Assembly (NCBI GenBank): GCA_033065855.1
Contig: JAVXUO010001345.1
Location: forward strand, 1-64,000
From: Escallonia rubra
Lineage: Eukaryota; Streptophyta; Magnoliopsida; Escalloniales; Escalloniaceae
Direction: 5' to 3'
Length of the DNA: 64,000 bases
Below are positions 25,034 to 36,700 of this stretch, in pieces. Under the pieces are notes generated by a model that saw only the letters and a program-made list of their open reading frames with translations, ran no database searches and was not told where the DNA came from. Each line of letters opens with the position of its first letter. Position 1 is the stretch's first letter. A program made the position numbers and the translations under genes.

Positions 25034-26456
25034 CTTGGAAGCATCGACACCTCGTATGGGGCGAGATATGGTGTCCGATACATACCGACACCTCTGGACA
25101 CCTCTCAACTGTGTCCTTTTTTAAAAAAAAAATTCAAAATATTACCTGTCACGGCATTAAAGACTTTCCTAAGTTGACCGAGTAACACTTAACTAAATCA
25201 AGCCCCGCTTGCATGCTAAGTCAGCCTATCTCTCTAGCTGAGCGATGTCAACAGCAAATGAACAAAAGAAAACGAGAGTTTGGAAGAATGATATTCACTA
25301 TATTGCTTGGAAAATGTTATAATGCTTGGATCAGTCTATACCTTGGCCAAGTGAGGCCTTAACTATTTATATTATTCCACTTTCTCAACGGACTGTGGGG
25401 ATACATTTGATCTTACGGTCTACATTATGTTTCTAGAACTATATATAATAATATCTAGATGTTTATAAGTCTGCCTACCTTTCTTGAGTTTTCTTCCAAG
25501 TCTCTAAAATTATCTTTTATGTACAAGAAGCATGTGTTGAGAGTTACTGAACATTCTGAAATCTTGCTCATTCATCGCCTCATGAGAGTCTTTGTAAGCG
25601 CCTGTATCCGATACTTCGTGATAGCTCGCGAAGAAGTGTCGAAACATACGGGCCAAAGTACAAATTTTCAAACTTAATGAGGATTTTGTGTGTAATAATT
25701 GACAATTTTGGAGCTCTTTTAGAAATAACAAAGCCTAATTAGATCGACCCATGACCGTTTTCTTCTGAGAAGAGAACGAAGCAGACGACCGACCTAAACT
25801 GGTCGCCGGAGGATCTCGCCTTCGTATCTCGCCGCCGTCGCTGGATTCCAGCAACAGGTACTTTCGTCTTTCTCTCTCATCTATTTCCTTTTTCCTTTTT
25901 TGATGAGGTCTCCTTCTTTCTCTCTCATCTCTCTCTCTCGTTTCGGTACATTCGAAGATGACACTATTGATGTAGATTGAGCCCTTGGGCGAAGGAAAGA
26001 GTTATCGCGTGACTTTGTAAGAGTTAAGTAGTGAAGTAATTTTTTATGACTTTGCAAGAGTTCCCTGTTTCTGTTTCTGTTTGTGCGGTGAAGAAGAGGG
26101 CGCCTTCCCTGTGTCTGTTACCTGTTTGCATGACTTAGTAAGATTTGAGTGGTGAAGTACTTTGTTATGTTATGTACCATGTTTTTTGTACAATATTGCA
26201 TTTAAATTTTAAGTATGACTTTTATTTGAGTTGCTTGTTTTGTGGTTATTGATTATTGTTTACTATTTTAGATGTAGAATGTATTTGATATTTAATGACT
26301 ATATATATATATATATATAGACACACACACACACACACATAATAAAAATTTATAAAAAAAAATTCAGCGGTGTCCAAAATCTGGTCTCTTGGAAATTGCG
26401 GTGTCCAGTGTCCCGGTCGGTATTGGTGTCGGAAGCGGTGTCCGTGTCCGTGCTAG
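25034..26456. mobile_element. hAT-like element, copy C (1423 bp), decayed TSD
   Basis: The flanks CTAAAAAT (25026-25033) and TTAAAAAT (26457-26464) match at 7 of 8 positions. The ends CTTGGAAGCATCGACAC and GTGTCCGTGCTAG are worn versions of the copy A and B termini. Inside are the family's GTGTCCGATAC-type repeats, a leader-like stretch ending CCAGCAACAG|GTACTT near 25856, CT-rich and (TA)n/(CA)n tracts. An inverted LTR fragment has inserted at about 25147-25460. This copy looks the oldest of the three. Confidence 0.75.
25147..25460 (-). mobile_element. LTR fragment, inverted relative of 23092-23754
   Basis: Read on the minus strand this matches the 3' half of the solo-LTR-like sequence, with GTCCGTTGAGAAAGTGGA, ATAAATAG and GCAAGCGGGGCTTGAT in the same order. 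It interrupts copy C of the hAT-like family, so it inserted later. The end at 25460 is approximate. Confidence 0.5.
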
Positions 26457-26464
26457 TTAAAAAT

Positions 26465-27395
26465 TAGCTTGCGATGTCTAAGTGACTGTGTAGTGTTCAA
26501 GGAGTTGAAATTAGTGTAACTGTTGTATCTTGGACCTTAAGGGGGATGACCCGTTATTGACATGTTCCCATACCTATCAGATACAATATGGCATGAAATG
26601 AAGTTCCTTTGCCTGGTAACTTCTTTTGGCGTTGGCCCTTTTCTGATGAACCATGCTTACTTGCCTAAATGTGCTGCTGACGACCTTAGTTGTTGTTGAT
26701 TAGAGGTGTAGATGTAGCAAAACTGCTGTTACTTAGTCTTGTGAAGTAGTAAAGTTTGATATTGTGGATTCTTAACCAACCTGAGCTAAGCACTTCGACA
26801 ATATCTTTCTTGCACTTTCCCTTTCCTTTTCCTTGAACTTTGACAATGTCTTTCTTGTTTCTGTGGTATGTTTGTACTCTATTGTACTTCAGAAGTTGTC
26901 TATAGTTACACCACTATGCCTATGTAAGGGTCAATTCTTGTCGTGATCATCTTTTTGTTCTTTGCTAGATGGTCTCTTAGGGTAAACTAGCTTTTCAGAG
27001 TTTATGATGGATTTTATAAAACATGATTGAGAACATTTATACCGTTTTATTCATTTGTTGATATGAAAGAGGATTTCCAAGTATCCCGTGTCTTGTTTTC
27101 AAGTAGGACAGGATGTTATAGTCATAAGCAATGTGAGAATATAGTGTTATGCATGTTAAGTAGAGTGGGTAAAGATGTTGTACTCTGTTATTAGCAACAC
27201 AGTTATCCTATTTTGCAGTTGCACAACTCCACTCAATGAGCTCCCATGTAATGTTGATCTTTTTCTTCCTAAAGTAGCCATACCATTGTCGTTGATTAGC
27301 ATGTTTTTCTCCATTTATCTCCAGTTGGTTTCACTCTGCTGTTTGAACTTTAAAGGACATACTTCTTTCCCTTCATTTAGATACATGCATGCTCA
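26465..27395 (+). other. Upstream region and possible 5'UTR intron of the SF1-like gene
   Basis: No coding segment is recognised. Just before the SF1-like start codon, the sequence CTTTCCCTTCATTTAG|ATACATG looks like a 3' splice site at 27380/27381. The gene may therefore have an upstream leader exon, possibly adding N-terminal residues. The donor could not be identified. Confidence 0.4.
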
Positions 27396-29522
27396 ATGAG
27401 GACACAAATTGCTGCACAACTTTCATGGACTAGGGAGGGTATCATTATAGAGGACACTGATGAGGATCCAGAAGAGGACCTCGATGAGGAGCCAGAAGAG
27501 GACCCCGAAGAGGGCGCTGATGATGACCCAGAAGAGGATCTAGAGGAGGACCCAGAGGAGGACCCGGATGAGGACCCGGAGGAGGATCCAGAGGAGGACC
27601 CGGATGAGGACCCGGAGGAGGATCCAGAGGAGGACCCGGAGGAGGATCCAGAGGAGGAAGCAATAGAAGAACCAGAGGAAGAGTCCTCTGAAATAGATGC
27701 CGATTTCTCAGACGGGACAAAGGGATTAGCACTTGAGTGGGCCCCACTGCAAGCCTCTCTGTCAGAATCGGATGCTCGGTTTTCTGTTTTAGATCAATAC
27801 AGTAGTTGTGAAGTGCTAGAGACTGTTGGTAATAAAAAACATGGTTCTCTTAAACCTGAGCCGACTGTTGGAACATCTGAAAGGCAGAGGCGTAGTAGGT
27901 GGGATCAAGAGGTTGAACTAGATGGGGAAACAGGTGAAGGCAATAGAAAAAGTAAAAGAAGGAAAAGCAGATGGTCAAGTCATGATTCTCAATTGAAAAC
28001 TCATGATCCGGTGATTCTGGAATTGAATGCGAGATTATTAGAAATAAACGGCAAATTACTAAGATCAGAGTTTCATGATGACAGTCCCGACGGAGAAAGA
28101 TCTCCTTCGCCTGAACCAGAGTGCAACAACCTTGGCATCAGAATAAATACACGTGAGGTGAGATGCCGTAAGAAACTTCTCTGTGAACGCAGTCGTATAA
28201 TTTCAAAGTTGATTAAGGAGGATCCTACCTTCCAAAAACCTCCTAACCGGAATCCTGCAAAGCTCGTCACCTCAAAGCTTGTTAAGAAACTTTACATTCC
28301 AGTGAAAGAGTTTCCAACTTACAATTTTGTTGGTATCATACTTGGCCCAAGGGGAAACACACACAAGAGAATGGAGAAGGAAAGTGGGGCTAAGATTTTG
28401 TTGAGAGGTAAAGGTGCCGTGTCAAAAGTAGCAGACCCGTCTGATAGTGAAGACTTGCATGTATGCATAGAGGCAGACAATCAAGAATCTCTTAATGCAG
28501 CTGTAGCCATGGTTGAGAATCTACTAATTCCACGAGGAGAGGGAGAAAATGATCATAAAAGAGCTCAATTACAAGAACTAGCAAAGCTGAAAGGAATTTA
28601 CAAAGGGGATTCTGTTTGCCGTCTGTGCAAGGAGCATGGACACAGAGAATATGCCTGCCCTCAGAGCCAATCTACATTTGAGGCACTCTCATGTGATAGA
28701 TGTGGAAGCATTTCCCATTCCACATCTAGCTGTCCCTCGATTGCATCACCTCCGGTTAGCAACTCTCCAAGTACTTCTGGGCTCAGCTTTGGTTCAACTC
28801 CAAGTACTAAAAACAAGCATACCAAGGATTTAAGTGATGCCAACCTTTATGTTGGATATCTTCCCCAATCTGTGGATGACAGTCGGTTGAGGGAGCTTTT
28901 TTCTCCATTTGGCAAGATCACTGAGGCTAGACTCATTAAAGATCGAACAACTGGTTTGAGTAAAGGTTATGGCTTTGTTAAATTTGAAAGTTCAGTTGAC
29001 GCGGCTGCAGCTGTTATGCGAATGAATGGGTACCAAATGGATGGCAAGATGTTGGCTGTAAGGGTTGCTGGGAGGCCCCAGCTGCCTATCCCAAGCCAGA
29101 CATCTTGGATGATGCCGGTTGCTCAAGTCTCTGCAGGTGTAGGGCATCTGGCCATTCCTCCGGTCTTCCAAAGCCAGACATCGTGGATAGGGTTGCCCGA
29201 GTCAACGATGCCAGTAGCTCAAGTGGCTCGTGTCGCCACTGGTGTAGGTTTGCCTTCTGCCTTGAGCAATTCCCAACTTGTTACATTTGATGCAACAAGT
29301 TTCCCTCCTCCTGTTACGTCGAGCCTGAACGAGTCCAAGAATGCATATCCATCCCTTGACTTACTAGCAAAATTCCCTGGTGATCCTGATTACCCTGGTT
29401 CGGAATTCCAGTCATATTTTGCTGCTCCAACTTCGGAGCCATCATCGCCTTTTACCTTCAGGCAGACACTTGGACGTGACCCTAGACCCGATTCTTGGGC
29501 TACCTCGCAGCTTCCGAGATGA
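27396..29522 (+). CDS. SF1: SF1/branch-point-binding-protein-like splicing factor (708 aa)
   Basis: SF1/BBP binds the intron branch point during early spliceosome assembly and contacts U2AF65. The domains in order are: an acidic DPEE repeat (about 24-90); two Arg/Lys-Trp motifs, RQRRSRW (about 162-168) and SKRRKSRW (about 185-192), resembling the U2AF ligand motif; an SPSP motif in GERSPSPEP (about 236); the helix hairpin NLGIRINTRE; the KH-QUA2 domain (about 297-405) with the GPRGNTHKRM loop; zinc knuckles CRLCKEHGHREYAC (408) and CDRCGSISHSTSSC (433); and an RRM (483-560) with RNP2 LYVGYL and RNP1 KGYGFVKF. A C-terminal RRM is typical of plant SF1. The tail (560-708) lacks the long proline-rich region of canonical plant SF1. 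It is divergent, so probably a paralog. The coding region is one exon. The first ATG follows an in-frame stop at 27378, but that stop may lie in an intron. Confidence 0.92.
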   Translation: MRTQIAAQLSWTREGIIIEDTDEDPEEDLDEEPEEDPEEGADDDPEEDLEEDPEEDPDEDPEEDPEEDPDEDPEEDPEEDPEEDPEEEAIEEPEEESSEIDADFSDGTKGLALEWAPLQASLSESDARFSVLDQYSSCEVLETVGNKKHGSLKPEPTVGTSERQRRSRWDQEVELDGETGEGNRKSKRRKSRWSSHDSQLKTHDPVILELNARLLEINGKLLRSEFHDDSPDGERSPSPEPECNNLGIRINTREVRCRKKLLCERSRIISKLIKEDPTFQKPPNRNPAKLVTSKLVKKLYIPVKEFPTYNFVGIILGPRGNTHKRMEKESGAKILLRGKGAVSKVADPSDSEDLHVCIEADNQESLNAAVAMVENLLIPRGEGENDHKRAQLQELAKLKGIYKGDSVCRLCKEHGHREYACPQSQSTFEALSCDRCGSISHSTSSCPSIASPPVSNSPSTSGLSFGSTPSTKNKHTKDLSDANLYVGYLPQSVDDSRLRELFSPFGKITEARLIKDRTTGLSKGYGFVKFESSVDAAAAVMRMNGYQMDGKMLAVRVAGRPQLPIPSQTSWMMPVAQVSAGVGHLAIPPVFQSQTSWIGLPESTMPVAQVARVATGVGLPSALSNSQLVTFDATSFPPPVTSSLNESKNAYPSLDLLAKFPGDPDYPGSEFQSYFAAPTSEPSSPFTFRQTLGRDPRPDSWATSQLPR
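27465..27660 (+). repeat. Coding minisatellite for acidic (D/E)P repeats
   Basis: Purine-rich tandem repeats within the SF1-like frame encode variants of EEDPDEDP. A 36-bp unit coding EEDPDEDPEEDP is present as two almost identical copies near 27555 and 27591, with shorter 12-bp subunits around it. The repeats stay in frame, as expected for a translated array. Confidence 0.85.
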
Positions 29523-29524
29523 GA

Positions 29525-30534
29525 CATATATTTGCATGACTCTTGTTATGTGAAAGTAGTGTCAGAACTTCGTTACTCAGCAATGTACATCCCAGAGTTT
29601 TGTATCTTCGTCCCAGTTAGAAAGATGAGAAGAAGATTCACACACGGTACAAAAGAAGTTTCATTGCTTGCATTATTTTCCCTAGAGTTGCTGGGTTATG
29701 AGCCATTTAAGTTATATTTCTTTTGGACCATCATACTTAGGTTGATTTCCTACTCAACTGCTCATGCGTAACTTGCTTGAACCCGTAACTTTTTCACCGT
29801 CAACATCATCACCCATCACAAACCTGCCACCACCAAGACCATCACATACCCGCCACAACCTCCTCTAAGACCACCATACAGTTGCCACCGTCTAAACCAC
29901 CATGAATCAGCCACCACCTCAAAATCGCCATAACCTTCGCCAAGAGCACCACAAACCCGCCGCCACCAAGACCACAAAACCCTGGACCACGAAGATGTGG
30001 AGTATTAGAACTCGAGTAAGCATTTAAGGTGAGAATTGGGCAGTCTAATGAGGTGGCTGCCATCTAGACTTTTGTTGTCGTCTAATTTGCCCTTCAAAAA
30101 TAAACAGACATCCAAAGATTTCAAGTTCCTACTGTCAACTGCTGTATGGAGCACCAAATTAAAAGTTTAGGATGGTGAGAACGATAAAAAAAAAAAAAAA
30201 AAAGTTCGGGATATTTTGCTCACAAGAACCCAAACAATTGGATTACATGTAATTGATCTAACTGAATATACGCCCTTTTTGGATTCCAAATGAGGTGGAA
30301 CGAACTAGTCCACCTGTTAACATTTATTTGATCGACTAAAAGAAAAAACATGTTTACTGATAAAAAATTGCACATAAACTCTCTTCAGTTTTTGAATTGG
30401 TCCCGAAGCGTTACTCTCAGTAATCATCCTACTTCTGTATATCAAAATTTGGACACATAGGGCCCATACTAGTTAAGATCCTATGTGTCTACTTTGAGTA
30501 GTTTGGTAAGTTGTGGATGAGTTGTGGATGAGCT
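29525..30534. other. 3' flank of SF1-like gene and CCA-rich spacer
   Basis: The first 250 bp are probably 3'UTR. From 29772 to about 30065 the sequence is rich in CCACCA/CACCAC, a degenerate simple repeat. An A18-19 run lies near 30187. No gene is supported. Confidence 0.5.
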
Positions 30535-30966
30535 GTGGTTCCTCCGCCCTGTATTGCGACTTTTTGTTTCAGATTTATTACGGGTTAGTCGAAGGATGGA
30601 CATTGCGGTGTTGTAGATCCTAGGAGGTGTGATGGACTCTTAAACAGTGTGCTCACCTTTGTGTCGTGCGGTTCTTGATTGTCTGCGATATTGTTACCAC
30701 TTATAGTTTGTTTTCATTTATGTTTAGTTTAAACCTGTAAATTTTGCATATTACTTTAAATTGAGTTAAAGTGTAGGACATGCTTTGCTCTAATTCAATT
30801 GTAATGTGCATAAATTTATTAGGTTTGTTGTTAGTGTCGGCCTTCATGGTTATGTATACTGAGTCACGGAAATGTCGTGACCGATAATATCTGTAAGCTT
30901 TACAACAGAGCGACTGTGTATCTTTAAATTATCAATGCAATTTTCTTATTATCAAAAAAAAAAAAA
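30535..30966 (+). mobile_element. LINE-like 3' end with poly(A)
   Basis: The sequence ends in a 13-base A-run at 30954-30966, preceded by AATTTTCTTATTATC, the usual look of a plant LINE 3' terminus. Its 30735-30912 part recurs at 437-612. No reverse transcriptase or RNase H is readable upstream, so this is a short 5'-truncated copy and its left edge is a guess. The spacer 30970-31900 holds another CCA-rich tract (31440-31625) and no gene. Confidence 0.55.
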
Positions 30967-31908
30967 TTACATGAAGCCCCCCATACCTCACTCTGCTAAT
31001 CCAGAGTCGTGTTTCTGGTAAACAAATCTTGCTTTGTTATTACACAAGCGTGAGATGTTCTAATTTACTATTGATTGAAAGGACAAGTCAAAGTTTTAAA
31101 GAGGAATACTATCACTTTCATCTTCATTTCAGGGTGTAATTAAAAAAAAAAAAAAATCAGTCATGACATAGACGATATTTCCTAGATCAAACAGAATTTA
31201 GATGGAGAGAACTTTTTGGGAAAACGGTAGAATTTTGTTGAAAAATTGGGCCATATTTATTTGAATGTTAATGTTAAACTCAAATTTACTAACCAAACAA
31301 CAAACTCATGCTACTATATAATTTCTAAGAATAGAATCTTTTTAACAAATTCAGAAGTATAAAAACCAATATAACGAATTTACTTACCAAATAAAGCGTA
31401 AATCGCTCCTCCAAATCTTCCCTCTCTCCTTTCTCTCAACCTCAGATCACCACCACTGTAGCTTCCACAACTAACCACCACCACAGCACCCTTATCTTTC
31501 TAGATTTGCCCCCCTCAACTCCGACACCACCACCAACCAAAACCACAACACCACAACTGACACCACGACAACCAATTAGCGCGTACACACCAAAACCACC
31601 ACAAGCAACCCAACCGCCAGAGTGCATCTTCTTCCGTTCACCATTTCAGCGCCATCACACATGCAAATCTGCACGAATGAAATGACTTGGTACACCATGT
31701 GGACCTAATTTAACAATCCATCATTTGTACTATGTCATATCCATCAATGTTGAATACAAATATTTTTTCAATGCAAGAAACGCATGGTTGACTTCAAGAA
31801 CCAGTGTAATATCATCTCTACCTTGCCTATCTCCCTAACTGTTCAAATTTTGCTCGAACGACTTGAAGACACAATTGAACAGTATGACAAAATTAAGTAA
31901 CTAGACAT

Positions 31909-33688
31909 TTATGAATTGCTTCGCCAATAAAGTATAGGTTCTGGGTAGTGCATTCTTAGGATGATAAAAGTAAAGATCAACGACATGATTAGCCCGATAG
32001 TAGCAGCCCTTGTTACCCGTTCCCCGTTCCTGGTGATGTAAGTATGAATATGACGGTAGAGATCTTGTGAAGGAACTACCATGCCATTTGTGGTATCCAC
32101 TCTAGGCTTCACCTGGCTGATTTCGTCTTTCACACTTTGTACATCGCCAGGGCTTGAACATATTGAACATGAGCACTTGCCTCCAAGGAAAACAGGAAGT
32201 GTCTGAAGGAACTCAGACAGAACCTCCTGGTAGTTGTCCCCTATAATCCTTAGTTTCTTTCGGGTGGCAGGTTTCAGGACCTGCGTGGTCAGTATTTGTA
32301 ATATGAATGAATTTAGTAAATGTAAAAGGTGGTAATAACAAGTGAAAACTACTTTCAAGGAATCTATTATCAGAGACAATTGATGTCTGAAGTTCATGCA
32401 ATCAAGAATCACCACGATCTCCTTATCCTTCTACTTCTGCCCCGAAAACATAAAAAGAAAGAAAAAGCAGGAAGGAAGAAGACCTTATATTCAAGTTTTT
32501 TATTATAAGTTCTTAGGTTTTCTTGAGTTAAAGAATCCACACCAATTAACGGACGCTCTGCGAGACTTTGACCTACAACCTCGTGTATTATAGACACTTT
32601 AGATTTTTCTTCCACTCCAGAGTTCATTCCATCTCACCAGCAGAAGAATGGATTTGTGTAATCCAGATTTTCCAAGAATCAATCCGTTTTACATACCCTT
32701 ACCCCACGTTACCCGTGAACCACACAGTACCTAAGGGGAACATGAAATTGATAACTGCTAAATTAAAGAATCAAATGTAAACTCTGACGCTGCAGCTGGA
32801 ATATGGAATAAGATACAAGAATTGTTTTAAGAAACCCCAAACTGGTCAAGCTTACCTGGAACAAAGTTTGTGTTACAATTTGGGCTAGACGAGGAAGTCT
32901 TATGACCATCAAGCAACCAAGACGTCTTGGGTAATGATCTTGCAATAAAATGGCACAAGATCTCATGATTTGCATGGGGAATCCAAATGGAGACAGCCCA
33001 TCACAATCCAGCAAAACAGTAATCCGCGGATGCTCCACATTAACCAAGTGCATAACACCATGCTCTATCTGGGAAACTAAAAAAATAACCAAAAAAGTAT
33101 TAAGATTAGCTTTTAAAACTTTCCAGTTCTCTACCACTGGGACAAGTCATATCCATAGAACAGGTCTGACAGCATAAACGTATGGTTCAGATAGCAAGGA
33201 AACTTTTTTGTTGGCTTAAACTTATGTTTAAAAGAGGTATACCCATGTTAAAAAGATTCTTTTCATGGATACTTCCAAAACTATAAAGCATGGGAAACAA
33301 AATAAACTCAAGCATTACATTTAAGTGAGAGGCTGCAGCACAATGCCAATGTAGCCTGTCAATTTTAAAGATTGTTATATGTTCATGTTATCGCAGTCAT
33401 GCTTACTATGCATATCAGATTTTGTAAGTAGTCCAGCGACGTAGAGTTCACAAAACTATCTACAAAAATTGCATACCAACAGCTCTAACAAAGAGAGGTC
33501 TATCATTAGACCTCAGGTTGGCGCAAGCAAGTCCAAGCCGAATAATGAGGCAAGGCCTTAGATTCACATCACAACCATGCCAAAAGACCAATTGCAACCA
33601 AGCCTCAAGTTCTTGTGGGGGAAGAATACTGTAAGTCTGCCTCCAGTAGATAGTCTTCTTGACTGATGACAAAAACCTTGGAAAATCA

Positions 33689-33719
<31 letters not shown>

Positions 33720-36700
33720 CGTCGTTATCAAGCCTGTATATAAACACCAAAGTCGTACTAAGTTATCAAAATATAGTTGAATGTTTCCCAGGAACCTATG
33801 TTTTACATTCTTATATATAAATGGAATGCAAACACACATGTACACATGTGCATATGCCAAAAAAAAAACCAAAAGTAAAGCCTAAAAGTACAAATTTTAA
33901 CATCAGAAGACATAAAAGAGCGAAAAGCACAAAACCTGGAAATAGTAGTATTACCTTTCTGGTATTGTTATGCCTTGCTTATCCAGCTCATTAAGCAGAT
34001 CTAGCAACCACTTTTCGGAAGCAATAGCTATGGGAGCTTCATCACCAGACCTAAAAGCACAAAAAGACAAGTATGGGAAGATAAAAGGAAAGCCGCATTG
34101 AGGTAGCACGTCCAGGTTCTAAAACATATTAGGATAATCATGATCATCGTTCACTGTGTCTCATGGAAGGTAGCAATGCAAATATTCTATTTATATATAA
34201 ATAGAATGCAACTCACTTATTAGAACAGGTTATGAGGAAAGCTACCAGTTAATAACAAGTGCTTGAAGCCTGGAACCTATGCTTGAAAGTCCATCCCATC
34301 ATGTTATACTGGAACATACTAATTAGCAAAGGATATATAGCCCGCCCATGACAATTTCAGCCCTCCCACACGCATTAAGGAAATATGGAGTGCCAGGAGA
34401 TACAACTGCTATACTACAGGAAAGTTTGAGGACTGAGAAGAATCATCATTAGTGTTCTTTTATATTACGGAATGATATATTTGCAGGAAAACAAGCTTCA
34501 AAATCTTGTCGATGGTTCGCAGCTATACAAGACCTTCTTACCAAAGCCCTCTTGCAAAGGACACGTACCCAGGACTTGGACACTGTGATGCAAAAGATAT
34601 GGGAGCTATAGGTGCCGGGTGCGACAGCTTGGATGAAGCACCAACACCGGGTGCGGCATGGGTGTGCAACGGGTGCGTAACCAGAGTTATTAAAAAAAAA
34701 TTAATTAAACATCCGGATCTTGGGTGCGGCTTGGACACGGCAGGGACACGCACCTACGGATTTTTGGCAGAGAGGAGAGAGGTAGAAGAAGAAGGGGAAG
34801 AGAACAAGGAGAAGAGGAGGATGAACAACCTCCAAAGGAGAGCATCGGTAACGGCGATGGTCTCCGGGCAGTAGAGGCTACCAGAGATGTCAGGCAGCAG
34901 AGGCGACTGGCGGCTGCAGCGGCAATGCCTTCACGTTAGAAAGCTGTTCCAGTTGTGGCGATGGCTTCTCGTTGCAGAGTCTGTCGATGTTGCGATGTGG
35001 ATTTCTTTAAGGTGACAGCTGATTATAAGCTAGGATGACAGCTGTATCCAACTTTCTGTTCATTATGTTTAGGTACCAGCTTTACTGACAATCTTTTAAA
35101 CTAGCCCCAATACTTTCAAGAAATTACATAAATTCTACAAACTCAATCATATTTGGGTTTGCACTTTCAATTTTTCTAAAGCAGCCCATCAAATTAAGAA
35201 CTATCATACTGTTCATTTAAAATAGCATTCTTTTTGTTACACGCAAATAATATATGTCAATGAATCTTTGTCGTAACCCCGCCGCACCTATATTCTCCTT
35301 TTTTTTTTTAAAAATGACGTATCGACGTATCCGCACCTGTATTGCATCGGCACCCGCACTGGAATTCGTGCTTCTCAAAATGGGAGACATTTTTATTAAT
35401 CACAACGATTTATAATGCTCTTAGACTCTAAACGAAAGCATACCAACAAATTCATGAGAAAAAAAGATAAAGATATTCATCCCAACTATTAAAATGGAAC
35501 TTGTAATTCAACTTTGAAAGAAGCTACTAGTCACCTTAAGTCCGGAATCGACAATTCAGAAGATGGCTCTGGTTGTGATTCTGAAGAGGCCTCAGAGTCG
35601 ATGCAACTGTTTAATGTTCCATTTGCACATGCAAATTCATCAGAAAAAACTGTTGCTATGGAGAGGACTAGCAATGGCCTTGACAATGGCTAGGCAGATA
35701 AAAAAACAATCGTCAATAAGTTAGCTGAACAAACCACCAGTCAATAAGCTACTATGGAAACAAATAAAAAAAACCATTAGTATAAATGCGGGAAACTGAT
35801 AGAAGATACAGTGGTTAGAGTAGACAAAAACACCAGTTAAGGTGACCCAGTGCATGTGGCTCCCACCACCCCATTACGAGGAGAGGTCGTTTTTGTGTTT
35901 CCAGACCTCTGGTTGCCAAGGCTCACCAGTTATCAGTTTCTAATTGCATCTTAAAGGAGCCTGAGCATCAAGTCTAGTTAGCCAAGTAGGAAAGGTACCC
36001 TATCGCCACTCATTGTACTTTTCTGTGACTATATGTTGTGTGCAAAAATTCACTGAGTGAAACAATATCAGCTGAATAGCGAGTGTCAATAGGGCCACCC
36101 ATTAGGGAATCATATATCCATCTGACAAATTCTAATGAGCAGAAATCTAAATTCATTTTCCAAAAGAGAGTTCTTCTCAAAAGCAATGTGAAGTTTAGTC
36201 CAACCATGATATCCATCTGATAAATTCTAATGAGCAGAAATCTAAATTCTTATTCAGAAAGGAGTCCTTCTCAAAAGCACTGTGAAATTTAGTCCAACCA
36301 TGAACCATCTCCAGCAGGTGCTACATGGTCCAGCGGGTTGTAGAATCGGCACATACTGAAAGCACACTTGTTAGAAGACTCGAGCACTGTGACAAATATG
36401 TAACTTGCTAAGTTCGACAATCTCAAGTTCTTTTTTCTTGTTTGGACTTTGCCCAAAATGAAAAAGAAAAACTATAAAATAGACATTTAAGGTCCAATTA
36501 ATCTCCACCCTTTGTGCAGAGCTAAACACGCACAAACATCACAATATGACCTGGAAAATTTAACCAATTCTAACCTAAAAAACATGGCATCTGTGAAATA
36601 TCAATCATGACAAAAACTTAAGGGATGCTATTGTACAAAAAGAAGAGAAATACCCATATGTATAAAAACCAACCTGCATGCTTTTAACCAAACATTTGAA

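Noticed and set aside
27445..27747. 100-codon minus-strand Pro/Gly/Leu-rich frame
   Set aside because: It is the antisense shadow of the acidic repeat in the SF1-like gene.
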